Assembly: GCF_018614415.1 (NCBI RefSeq)
Contig: NZ_JAGGOO010000132.1
Span: forward strand, 1-45,089
Direction: 5' to 3'
Origin: Streptomyces sp. ISL-12
GTDB taxonomy: Bacteria; Actinomycetota; Actinomycetes; Streptomycetales; Streptomycetaceae
Length of the DNA stretch: 45,089 nt
Position numbers and translations under genes: made by a program. Positions 9,117 through 16,466 of the stretch are shown piece by piece; within the stretch, counting starts at the first letter, position 1; each line of letters starts with the position of its first letter. The notes under the pieces were generated by a model. It saw only the letters and a list, made by a program, of their open reading frames with translations, was not told the origin of the DNA and did no database searches.

Positions 9117-9792
9117 GCTGCGCCCCCTCGTCCTGGGTCGTGGGTCGATGGCACGGGGGTGTGCCGTTCGGAAGGGGCGATCACGTCTGCGACAGGTGCC
9201 CAGCGCCGCGCGGCCGGGCGGCGACGGTGCCGGACACCCGCGCCCGCCCTGCGGCGAAGGGTCGCCGCGTACCGCCGGTCGTGCGGTACGGGCAGAGCGT
9301 GATCGCGGGGTGTAAAGCCGTCCTCCCCCCGCTCCCTTCCGCGGAAACCTCAACCTTCCGAGAAAATCTCGCATTCCCGTTCGGACCGGCTTTCTCCCGG
9401 GCACCGGGGTCCCGGCCCGCCGGGCACCGCGGTCTGTGACCGCCGGATACCTCGGGCACCGCGGTCCGGGACCTGGACCGCCGAATCCCGCCGGGGGGGA
9501 TACCGCCGGATACCGGCAGACACCGGCGGGCATCGCAGGGTGCCGCGGGAGAGCCGCCGAACACCGTCCGGCACCCCCGCCGAATTGCCGGCGGACACTC
9601 CTGGCCACCGCCGAGCACCGCCCGGCATCCCGTCGAGCACTGCCTGGCCCCGCCCGGCCCCGTCGGCCCCGCTCCCGCCTTACAGCCGACTTATAGCCGA
9701 AAAGGGCAGGATGGAGGTCAACACACCCACCAGACCCCTGCCCGCGTGCGCCCGCCAGGCGCGGCCGGGCGGACACAGGAAGGACAAGCGAC
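9117..9792. repeat. Gene-free 676-bp region with degenerate short repeats
   Basis: I see no convincing gene. From about 9405 to 9660 the DNA is built from degenerate units around CACCG and GGATACCG: CGGGCACCGCGGTC occurs at 9421-9434 and again at 9453-9466, and GGATACC variants recur up to 9520. Immediately before cutR the sequence becomes AT-richer (TTACAGCCGACTTATAGCCG around 9680-9700), a plausible cutR promoter zone. The long open frames here are a by-product of composition. Confidence 0.5.
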
Positions 9793-10446
9793 GTGCGCGT
9801 ACTCGTCGTCGAGGACGAGCAGCTGCTCGCCGATGCGGTGGCCACCGGACTGCGCCGGGAGGCCATGGCCGTCGACGTCGTGTACGACGGTGCGGCCGCT
9901 CTCGAGCGCATCGGCGTCAACGACTACGACGTGGTCGTCCTCGACCGCGACCTCCCCCTCGTCCACGGCGACGACGTCTGCCGCAAGATCGTCGAGCTCG
10001 GCATGCCCACGCGCGTGCTGATGCTCACGGCCTCCGGTGACGTCAGCGACCGGGTCGAGGGGCTGGAGATCGGCGCCGACGACTATCTGCCCAAGCCCTT
10101 CGCGTTCAGTGAGCTGATCGCCCGGGTCCGGGCCCTCGGCCGGCGCACCAGCGTGCCCCTGCCGCCGGTCCTGGAGCGCGCCGGGATCAAGCTCGACCCC
10201 AACCGCCGCGAGGTCTTCCGCGACGGCAAGGAGGTGCAGCTCGCGCCCAAGGAGTTCGCCGTCCTGGAGGTGCTCATGCGCAGCGAGGGCGCGGTCGTCT
10301 CCGCCGAGCAGCTCCTGGAGAAGGCCTGGGACGAGAACACCGACCCGTTCACCAACGTCGTCCGGGTGACCGTGATGACCCTGCGCCGCAAGCTCGGCGA
10401 GCCCCCGGTGATCGTCACCGTGCCCGGCTCCGGCTACCGGATCTGA
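9793..10446 (+). CDS. cutR: Two-component response regulator CutR (OmpR/PhoB type)
   Basis: 217 residues. The receiver domain has the acidic pocket VVEDE (residues 5-9) and phospho-acceptor Asp51 in VVLDRDLP; YLPKPFAFSEL carries the conserved Lys-Pro. The C-terminal winged-helix domain runs from about 125 to the end (VQLAPKEFAVLEVL... GSGYRI). GTG 9793 is preceded by AGGAAGGA. It is followed 6 nt later by cutS. CutRS was described in S. lividans and S. coelicolor as affecting actinorhodin production and is linked to the cell-envelope or secretion response; that link is from the literature. Confidence 0.92.
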   Translation: MRVLVVEDEQLLADAVATGLRREAMAVDVVYDGAAALERIGVNDYDVVVLDRDLPLVHGDDVCRKIVELGMPTRVLMLTASGDVSDRVEGLEIGADDYLPKPFAFSELIARVRALGRRTSVPLPPVLERAGIKLDPNRREVFRDGKEVQLAPKEFAVLEVLMRSEGAVVSAEQLLEKAWDENTDPFTNVVRVTVMTLRRKLGEPPVIVTVPGSGYRI

Positions 10447-10452
10447 TCGGCC

Positions 10453-11682
10453 GTGGCTGCGTCCCCCGCGCCCCCGCAGGCGCCTCCGAAACCCACCTGG
10501 GACCCCCCGTCGGCCGCCCCTTTCCCCTGGCTGCGCCCCACCATCCGGATAAGGCTCACGCTGCTGTACGCCGGCATGTTCCTGATCGCGGGCATCGTGC
10601 TGCTGTCGATCATCTACCTGCTGGCGGCCCAGGCCCTGGACGTGGGCAGCGATCTGCCGTTCAAGATCACCTCGGGCAGTGTCACCAGCGACACCTGCAA
10701 CCTGCCCACCAACGCGGTGCCCGAAGTGTTCAACTCCGCGATGAACGACTGCGTCAACGAGCAGCGCCAGCACGCCTTGGACAGCCTGCTCAGCCGCTCG
10801 CTGCTGGCCCTGCTGGGCCTGGCCGTGATCGCCTTCGCGTTCGGCTTCGCCATGGCCGGCCGGGTCCTGCTGCCGCTGGGCCGCATCACCCGCACCGCGC
10901 GCGCGGTGGCGGGCTCCGACCTGTCCCGCCGGATCGAGCTGGACGGCCCGGACGACGAGCTCAAGGAGCTGGCGGACACCTTCGACGAGATGCTGGAGCG
11001 CCTCCAGCGGGCGTTCACCGCACAGCAGCGCTTCGTCGGCAACGCCTCGCACGAACTGCGCACCCCGCTGGCGATCAACCGCACGCTTCTGGAGGTGCAC
11101 CTGTCGGACCCCGGCGCCCCGGTGGAGCTCCAGCAGCTCGGCAAGACCCTGCTGGCCACCAACGAGCGCAGCGAGCAGCTCGTCGAGGGCCTGCTGCTGC
11201 TCGCCCGCAGCGACAACCAGATCGTGGAGCGCAAGCCCGTGGACCTCGCCGAGGTCGCGACCCAGGCCGTCGACCAGACGCTGGCCGAGGCCGAGGCCAA
11301 GGGCGTCGAACTGCGCGGGCAGCGCGCGCCCGCCGTAGTCCAGGGCAACGGCGTCCTGCTGGAGCGCATCGCCCTGAACCTGGTGCAGAACGCCGTGCGG
11401 TACAACATCGCCGAGGGCGGCTGGGTCGAGGTCACCACCGAGGTGGAGCACGGCCAAGCGGTCCTCGTGGTGACGAACACCGGCCCGGTGGTGCCGGCGT
11501 ACGAGATCGACAACCTCTTCGAGCCGTTCCGGCGGCTGCGCACCGAGCGGACCGGCAGCGACAAGGGCGTCGGCCTCGGGCTGTCCATCGTCCGTTCCGT
11601 GGCCCGGGCACACGGCGGTCACATCTACGCCCAGCCGCGCGAGGGAGGTGGACTCGTGATGAGGGTGACCCTGCCGGTCTGA
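10453..11682 (+). CDS. cutS: Sensor histidine kinase CutS
   Basis: 409 residues. A Pro-rich cytoplasmic start, a first membrane helix (RLTLLYAGMFLIAGIVLLSIIYLL), an extracytoplasmic loop of about 65 residues, a second helix (LLALLGLAVIAFAFGFAMAGRVL), then HAMP (about 135-185), the dimerisation domain with His200 in NASHELRTPLAI, and an ATPase domain with NLVQNAVRYN and GVGLGLSIV. The loop has exactly two cysteines (SDTCNLP and NDCVNE), which could form a redox-sensitive disulfide; that is inference. It partners cutR. Confidence 0.92.
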   Translation: MAASPAPPQAPPKPTWDPPSAAPFPWLRPTIRIRLTLLYAGMFLIAGIVLLSIIYLLAAQALDVGSDLPFKITSGSVTSDTCNLPTNAVPEVFNSAMNDCVNEQRQHALDSLLSRSLLALLGLAVIAFAFGFAMAGRVLLPLGRITRTARAVAGSDLSRRIELDGPDDELKELADTFDEMLERLQRAFTAQQRFVGNASHELRTPLAINRTLLEVHLSDPGAPVELQQLGKTLLATNERSEQLVEGLLLLARSDNQIVERKPVDLAEVATQAVDQTLAEAEAKGVELRGQRAPAVVQGNGVLLERIALNLVQNAVRYNIAEGGWVEVTTEVEHGQAVLVVTNTGPVVPAYEIDNLFEPFRRLRTERTGSDKGVGLGLSIVRSVARAHGGHIYAQPREGGGLVMRVTLPV

Positions 11683-12105
11683 GACGGAGCGCCGATCTGA
11701 GATCATGACGCCGATCACTGTTCCGAGGTCCGGGCTTGTTCGCTTTGCGCGGAATTTTCGGACCGAGGCTCCGGTGCTCGCCTGTGTGATCGATCACAGC
11801 GGCGCTTTTCCGGCCATCCACTCTCCGTGGCCAAGAACTCTGCCGGAAAGCCGGGAAAGTCCGGGTTTTCAGGGGTCTTGATCACGGGAAGTACACGGTG
11901 AGACGCCTTTGGCGTGCGGTATTCGGACCGTGTACGGTCCCCATCGCCATCCAAGCCGATCACTCGAGCGGAGTCCGGTTGGGTGTCGATTGAGTAACAG
12001 ACCTTGATGTGAGGCAAAATCTCCGCCTCGGGTCGGGCACAAGTCCGGCCTCTCACGCGTTACGTGCGCTGGAGACACCGCAGACACCCAGAGGGGGAGA
12101 GCGAC
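11683..12105. promoter_or_regulatory. Intergenic region with Crp-like palindrome upstream of the DUF4193 gene
   Basis: No gene is seen in these 423 bases. TGTGATCGATCACA (11785-11798) is a perfect 14-bp palindrome and fits the GTG-N6-CAC pattern reported for streptomycete Crp. It lies about 100 nt after the cutS stop and 310 nt before the next start. The region is relatively AT-rich, consistent with promoters. Confidence 0.45.
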
Positions 12106-12402
12106 ATGGCAACCGATTACGACACTCCACGCAAGACCGACGACGACGTCGACTCGGACAGCCTCGAAGAGCTGAAGGCTCGCCGGAACGACAAGTCGGC
12201 TTCCGCCGTGGACGTCGACGAGTTCGAGGCCGCCGAAGGCCTCGAGCTTCCCGGAGCCGACCTCTCGAACGAGGAGCTGGCAGTCCGAGTACTGCCCAAG
12301 CAGCAGGACGAGTTCACTTGCATGAGCTGCTTCCTGGTGCACCACCGCAGCCAGCTGGCCCGGGAGAAGAACGGCCAGCCGATCTGCCGCGACTGCGACT
12401 GA
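12106..12402 (+). CDS. DUF4193 zinc-binding protein
   Basis: 98 residues, MATDYDTPRKTDDDVDSDSL at the start. The first 65 residues are very acidic, and the end has CMSC and CRDC separated by about 20 residues, a four-cysteine zinc finger. This is the DUF4193 family, confined to Actinobacteria and near-universal there; some members are essential, but the role is unknown. The start has GAGGGGGAGA upstream. The next gene begins 13 nt after its stop. Confidence 0.9.
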   Translation: MATDYDTPRKTDDDVDSDSLEELKARRNDKSASAVDVDEFEAAEGLELPGADLSNEELAVRVLPKQQDEFTCMSCFLVHHRSQLAREKNGQPICRDCD

Positions 12403-12415
12403 GGCGGGGTCGGCC

Positions 12416-13336
12416 GTGACTGGCTCGACCCCTCCCTGGAAGCGCCGCTTCTCCCAGCGGGGAGCGGACCAAGGGCCGTCCGACGGCCCCCACCGCGCGC
12501 GTGACGACGAGCGAGGCCCGACCCTCCCGGGGACGGCCTCGCTCGAACCGGCTGCCGACCGGACTGACCTCCCGGTGCCGGTGCCGACCGAGGTGCCCGC
12601 TGCCCGACGCCGGGCGGCGGTGCTCCGGCAGAAGGCGACAGCGGGTGCCCGCAAGGGCGGCGACCGTGCCAGGGCTGCCCTGGCGCACCTCGCCGACCGC
12701 GTCATCGAGATCGCCCCGCGGGTCCCGGTACGGGACCTGGCGACGCTCCGTCGTCAGTTCCCCGGCCTCGGGCCCGAGGAACTGGCCGACCGGCTGGTGG
12801 CCGGTGCCACCAAGGCCACGGCCACCGTCGGCGCGGGCGTCGGCGCGGCGGCGATGCTGCCCGTGCCGCCGGCCATGCCCACCGAGCTGGCCGCGGAGGT
12901 GACCGGCGTCGCGGCCATCGAGCTGAAGCTGATCGCCGAACTCCACGAGGTCTACGGCGTACGCCCGCCCGGCGGCCTCAGCCGGCGCAGCACCGCGTAC
13001 CTGAACGCCTGGTCGGACGAGCGCGGCATCGACGTGACCAAGCCGTCGACGTTCGGCACGGCCATGAACGGCCACCTGAAGCGCCAGCTGCGCCAGCAGA
13101 TCATGAAGCGGATGGTGCGCAACCTGCCCAACCTGATGCCGTTCATGGTCGGAGCCGCCGTCGGCGCGGTCATGAACCGCCGCGACACCCACAAGCTCGC
13201 CGCCCGCGTCCGCGCCGACCTGCGCAAGCACCAGGTGCCCTGGGAGGAACTGCCCGCCCTGCCGGCCCTGGAGATGCCCGAGGACGCGCTGGAACTGGAC
13301 GGCCGGGAGTGGCGGGGCGACGAGGAAGGCCGCTGA
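12416..13336 (+). CDS. Conserved EcsC-like protein of unknown function
   Basis: 306 residues. The first 75 are charged and Pro-rich. The folded part contains a glycine-rich hydrophobic stretch (TATVGAGVGAAAMLPVPPAM, about 142-161) followed by AIELKLIAELHEVYGVRPP, which recalls EcsC-family proteins (a membrane-associated family of unknown function). A second hydrophobic stretch follows near residue 245 (LMPFMVGAAVGAVM). The GTG start and its order after the DUF4193 gene match what I recall from other streptomycetes. Its final codons are the first unit of the tandem repeat array that follows. Confidence 0.75.
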   Translation: MTGSTPPWKRRFSQRGADQGPSDGPHRARDDERGPTLPGTASLEPAADRTDLPVPVPTEVPAARRRAAVLRQKATAGARKGGDRARAALAHLADRVIEIAPRVPVRDLATLRRQFPGLGPEELADRLVAGATKATATVGAGVGAAAMLPVPPAMPTELAAEVTGVAAIELKLIAELHEVYGVRPPGGLSRRSTAYLNAWSDERGIDVTKPSTFGTAMNGHLKRQLRQQIMKRMVRNLPNLMPFMVGAAVGAVMNRRDTHKLAARVRADLRKHQVPWEELPALPALEMPEDALELDGREWRGDEEGR

Positions 13337-13690
13337 CGGCGAGGGCCGGGAGCGGCGTTGCGGAAGGCCGCTGAGCACGCGGGCCCGGAGCGGCGCGGCG
13401 GGAAAGGCGGCTGATCACGCGGGCCCGGAGCGGCGTTGCGGGAAGGCCGCGGATGGTGGCGGCCGGGAGCGGCGCAGTAAGAAGGGCTGCTGAATCACCT
13501 GGGCCGAGGGCGGCGCAGCAGGAAGGGTCGCTGATCACCCAGGCCAGGAGTGACGCGAGGGGAAGGCCACTGACGGCGGCGGTCCGGAGTGGCGCGGCGG
13601 GGGAGGTCGCTGGTCACGCACGCCCGTAGCGGCGCCGCAGCCAAGGTGCTGACCACGTGCGCCCGGAGCGGTGCGGTCGGAGAGGCCGGG
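13324..13690. repeat. Tandem array: nine copies of a 38-41-bp imperfect repeat
   Basis: Units begin with a GGAAGG-like hexamer at 13324, 13362, 13401, 13441, 13480, 13521, 13561, 13601 and 13641, with a partial tenth at 13681. A unit reads roughly GGAAGGCCGCTGA, then TCACGCGGGCCCGGAGCGGCG. The first unit contains the last codons and TGA of the upstream gene, so the array looks like repeated duplication of that gene's 3' end. It fills the whole gap to the converging DUF3093 gene. Confidence 0.85.
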
Positions 13691-13728
13691 GTGGCCGAAG
13701 AGGGGTGTGGTCCGGGAAGGGCCGCCGG

Positions 13729-14190
13729 CTACGCGGCCGCCTTCGCCGCCTCCAGTGCCTCGGCCAGCCGCTCGGGCTCGCGGGTCGACAGGTACAGGTA
13801 CGGCGTCGGGTCGTCGGGGTCGGTGACCTCGACGCGCAGCGCCGTGGGGATGTAGGCGCGCAGCAGCAGGAAGGCGCGGGTGTCGGCCTTGTACGTGCGC
13901 CAGGCACGGGCCTCCTCCGCGTCCATCACCGTCGCCTCGCCCAGCGCCGTGACCGGGATCTTCGCGTCGCCCGCGATCAGCGAGCCGCCCACGACCCGGA
14001 TGCGGACCGAGCCGTACGAACTGGCGACGACCGCCGCCGCGGCCGTGCCGCAGGCCAGGCCGCCGAGGATCGGGAGCGTGCCGAAGGGCACCAGGACGAT
14101 GGCGATCGCGAGACCCACCAGGAAGCACAGCAGCCACGAGGAGCGGGGCGTGGTGAGACGTTCTTCGTACGGGGCGGCGGAGAGCTGCAT
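13729..14190 (-). CDS. DUF3093 membrane protein
   Basis: 153 residues. MQLSAAPYEERLTTPRSSW leads into two closely spaced membrane helices (LLCFLVGLAIAIVLVPFGTL and ILGGLACGTAAAAVVASSYG), followed by a cytosolic beta-rich domain with VVGGSLIAGDAKIPV and PYLYLSTREPERLAEAL. This is the DUF3093 family (mycobacterial homologue near dut); the function is unknown. It is divergent from the thioesterase-dut operon. Confidence 0.85.
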   Translation of the reverse strand: MQLSAAPYEERLTTPRSSWLLCFLVGLAIAIVLVPFGTLPILGGLACGTAAAAVVASSYGSVRIRVVGGSLIAGDAKIPVTALGEATVMDAEEARAWRTYKADTRAFLLLRAYIPTALRVEVTDPDDPTPYLYLSTREPERLAEALEAAKAAA

Positions 14191-14256
14191 GGAGCCAAGC
14201 TTGGCACGGGTTCGCGGCGGGGCCGCAGCCAGGTCGGACAGGTAAGGTCTGCGCCT

Positions 14257-14841
14257 GTGAGTGGTACTTCCCCGGCCCTTCAGCCCCCCGTCGACGCGGT
14301 GAAACCCGTACGGCACCCCGACGCGCCCGCCCCCGGCGAGCTGCTCGGCGCGCATTACGGACAGTGCTTCGGCTGCGGCGGCGACCAGCCCCACGGACTG
14401 CATCTGGCGGCGCGGGCCGGCGAGGGCGTGACGATCACCGCGGAGTTCACCGTCCAGCCCGCCCACCAGGGCGCCCCCGGCCTCGCGCACGGCGGGGTGC
14501 TGGCCAGCGCCCTGGACGAGACCCTCGGCTCGCTCGGCTGGCTGCTGCGCACGATCGCGGTGACCGGACGGCTGGAGACCGACTTCCTGCTGCCCGTGCC
14601 GGTCGGCACCACCCTCCACCTGGCGGCCGAGGTGACCGCGGTGGCCGGCCGCAAGATCTACTCCACCGCCACCGGCCGGATCGGCGGCCCCGACGGCCCC
14701 GTCGCGGTCCGCGCGGACGCCCTCTTCGTCGAGGTCGAGGTCGAACACTTCACCGACCACGGCCGCCCCGAGGAGATCCGGGCCGCGCTGGACGACCCGG
14801 ACCAGGTGCGCCGGGCGCGCGCCTTCGAGGTGAACCCGTGA
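14257..14841 (+). CDS. PaaI-type hotdog-fold thioesterase
   Basis: 194 residues. The hotdog motif is HGGVLASALDETLGSLGWLL (about residues 81-100), with the preceding GCGGDQPHGLHL typical of PaaI/DUF4442 thioesterases. It should hydrolyse an acyl-CoA or similar thioester. The N-terminal CFGCG could bind metal but is shared by many relatives. GTG 14257 is the only sensible start. Its stop overlaps the dut start (GTGA), so the two are translationally coupled. Confidence 0.85.
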   Translation: MSGTSPALQPPVDAVKPVRHPDAPAPGELLGAHYGQCFGCGGDQPHGLHLAARAGEGVTITAEFTVQPAHQGAPGLAHGGVLASALDETLGSLGWLLRTIAVTGRLETDFLLPVPVGTTLHLAAEVTAVAGRKIYSTATGRIGGPDGPVAVRADALFVEVEVEHFTDHGRPEEIRAALDDPDQVRRARAFEVNP

Positions 14842-15389
14842 GCCGCGCCCCGCTGGAGGTCCTGCTCCGGCGCGTCGATCCGGACGTACCGCTTCCGACG
14901 TACGCGCACCCCGGCGACGCCGGCGCGGATCTGCGGACCACCGTCGCCTGCGAGCTGGCGCCCGGCGAGCGGGCCGTCCTGCCCACGGGCGTGTCTGTGG
15001 CCCTGCCGGAGGGGTACGCGGCCTTCGTGCACCCCCGTTCCGGCCTCGCGGCCCGCTGCGGTGTCGCCCTCGTGAATGCCCCGGGGACGATTGATGCCGG
15101 GTACCGTGGGGAGATCAAGGTGATCGTGGTGAATCTCGACCCGCGTGAGGCCGTGCGGTTCGAGCGCTTCGACCGGATTGCCCAACTGGTCGTCCAGCAG
15201 GTCGAGAGGGTCCGCTTCCGCCAGGTCGCGGAACTTCCCGATTCGGCACGGGCCGAGGGGGGCTTCGGGTCCACCGGCGGACACGCCGGAGCGGACCCGG
15301 CAAGCGGCACAAGCGGTCGGGCCGTCGAAGGCGGTCCGACGGGTGGGAATCGATACGCTTCGGTCGTATCCGACCGGGAAGGACAGTGA
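14838..15389 (+). CDS. dut: dUTP pyrophosphatase (dUTPase)
   Basis: 183 residues. All five trimeric dUTPase motifs are visible: AGADLRT (motif I), PRSGLAA (II), GTIDAGYRGEIKVIVVNLD (III), RIAQLVVQ (IV), and the C-terminal RAEGGFGSTGGH (V), which closes on the bound nucleotide. It converts dUTP to dUMP and PPi, keeping uracil out of DNA and supplying dTMP synthesis. A disordered tail of about 30 residues follows motif V. Start GTG 14838 overlaps the thioesterase stop. Confidence 0.96.
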   Translation: MSRAPLEVLLRRVDPDVPLPTYAHPGDAGADLRTTVACELAPGERAVLPTGVSVALPEGYAAFVHPRSGLAARCGVALVNAPGTIDAGYRGEIKVIVVNLDPREAVRFERFDRIAQLVVQQVERVRFRQVAELPDSARAEGGFGSTGGHAGADPASGTSGRAVEGGPTGGNRYASVVSDREGQ

Positions 15390-15390
15390 C

Positions 15391-16143
15391 GTGTTCGGAC
15401 GTCGCAAGAAGAAGGGTGCCGCCGAGGACGCGGCCGGCGAGGCCGAGCAGGTCGTCGACAGCGTCGACACCGAGGCGGACGACGAGGGCACCCGCGTACG
15501 GCTGGAGCCGGAGCCGCGGCCCGACGGGCCGTGGGACAGCACCGAGGTCCGTGACCCGGCCGAGGGCCGGGTGGACCTGGGCGGCCTGTTCGTGCCCGGC
15601 GTCGACGGCATGGAACTGCGGGTGGAGGTCGCGGGCGACGCGATCGTCGCGGCCACCGTCGTGCTGCGCGACAGCGCCATCCAGCTCCAGGCGTTCGCCG
15701 CCCCCAAGCGCGAGGGCATCTGGGGCGAGGTCCGCGAGGAGATCGCCACCGGGATCACCCAGCAGGGCGGCATCATCGACGAGGTCGAGGGCCCCCTCGG
15801 CTGGGAGCTGCGGGCCCAGGTGCCGGTCAAGCTGCCGGACGGCACCGGCGGCTTCCAGGTCGTGCGGTTCGTCGGCGTGGACGGCCCCCGCTGGTTCCTG
15901 CGCGGGGTGATCTCCGGGCAGGGCGCGGTGCAGCCGCAGGCGGCGGGTCTGCTGGAGCAGATCTTCCGGGACACGGTCGTGGTCCGCGGCGAGGGTCCGA
16001 TGGCCCCCCGCGACCCCATCGTCCTGAAGCTGCCGAACGACGCGCAGATGGTCCCCGAGGGCGTCCAGCAGGAAGAGGGCTCCCGCTTCGCCGGCGGCAT
16101 GGGCCAGCTCCAGCGCGGACCGGAGATCACCGAGGTCCGCTGA
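15391..16143 (+). CDS. DUF3710 family protein
   Basis: 250 residues. Starts MFGRRKKKGAAEDAAGEAEQ, an acidic low-complexity leader, then the conserved DUF3710 domain (VDLGGLFVPGVDGMELRVEV, IQLQAFAAPKREGIWGEVREEI, GVDGPRWFLRGVISG). The family is actinobacterial and almost always sits beside dut and an OB-fold protein; its function is unknown. GTG 15391 lies 1 nt past the dut stop, with GGAAGGACAG as ribosome site inside dut. Confidence 0.88.
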   Translation: MFGRRKKKGAAEDAAGEAEQVVDSVDTEADDEGTRVRLEPEPRPDGPWDSTEVRDPAEGRVDLGGLFVPGVDGMELRVEVAGDAIVAATVVLRDSAIQLQAFAAPKREGIWGEVREEIATGITQQGGIIDEVEGPLGWELRAQVPVKLPDGTGGFQVVRFVGVDGPRWFLRGVISGQGAVQPQAAGLLEQIFRDTVVVRGEGPMAPRDPIVLKLPNDAQMVPEGVQQEEGSRFAGGMGQLQRGPEITEVR

Positions 16144-16237
16144 CCGACGTGGCGCGCGGGGCGGCAGCCCACGCGCGCGTGGAGGGGCCGCGTGCCCGGC
16201 TGGGCACAGAGAGGCCGCGTACCCCGCCGGACATGGA

Positions 16238-16282
16238 GGGCCGCGTACCCCGCCCGGGGTACGCGGGCGGGGTACGCGGCCC
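16238..16282. terminator. Very strong hairpin terminator
   Basis: An 18-bp perfect inverted repeat: 16238-16255 (GGGCCGCGTACCCCGCCC) pairs with 16265-16282, loop 9 nt. It closes the thioesterase-dut-DUF3710 operon. A related GGCCGCGTACCCCGCC copy lies just before, at about 16213-16228. Confidence 0.85.
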
Positions 16283-16348
16283 TTCGTCGTTGACGGAGGG
16301 ACACGTCTCCGTGCTGTTGACGGCGGGGCCCGCCCCCGCGTCAGAGTT

Positions 16349-16361
16349 GCGTCAAAGACGC
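16349..16361. promoter_or_regulatory. Candidate operator upstream of kdpD
   Basis: GCGTCAAAGACGC is an inverted repeat (GCGTC, AAA, GACGC), about 105 nt before the kdpD start. The rest of 16283-16466 shows no gene. An autoregulatory role is a guess. Confidence 0.3.
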
Positions 16362-16466
16362 CTCAGGCGCCGCGATCCGTCCGATTCGCCCCGGTCGCCG
16401 GTCGTAGGGTCGACGCTGCGCGGGCAGCGGCACGGCGGCCGGCGGGCGGCGGAAGACAATGAGGAC

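Noticed and set aside
9181..9640. Several open frames in the gap before cutR
   Set aside because: All are low-complexity readings of the degenerate repeat; none has a ribosome site or recognisable domain.
13324..13690. Possible CRISPR array
   Set aside because: The whole unit repeats imperfectly at 38-41 bp; there are no constant repeats separated by unique spacers and no cas genes.
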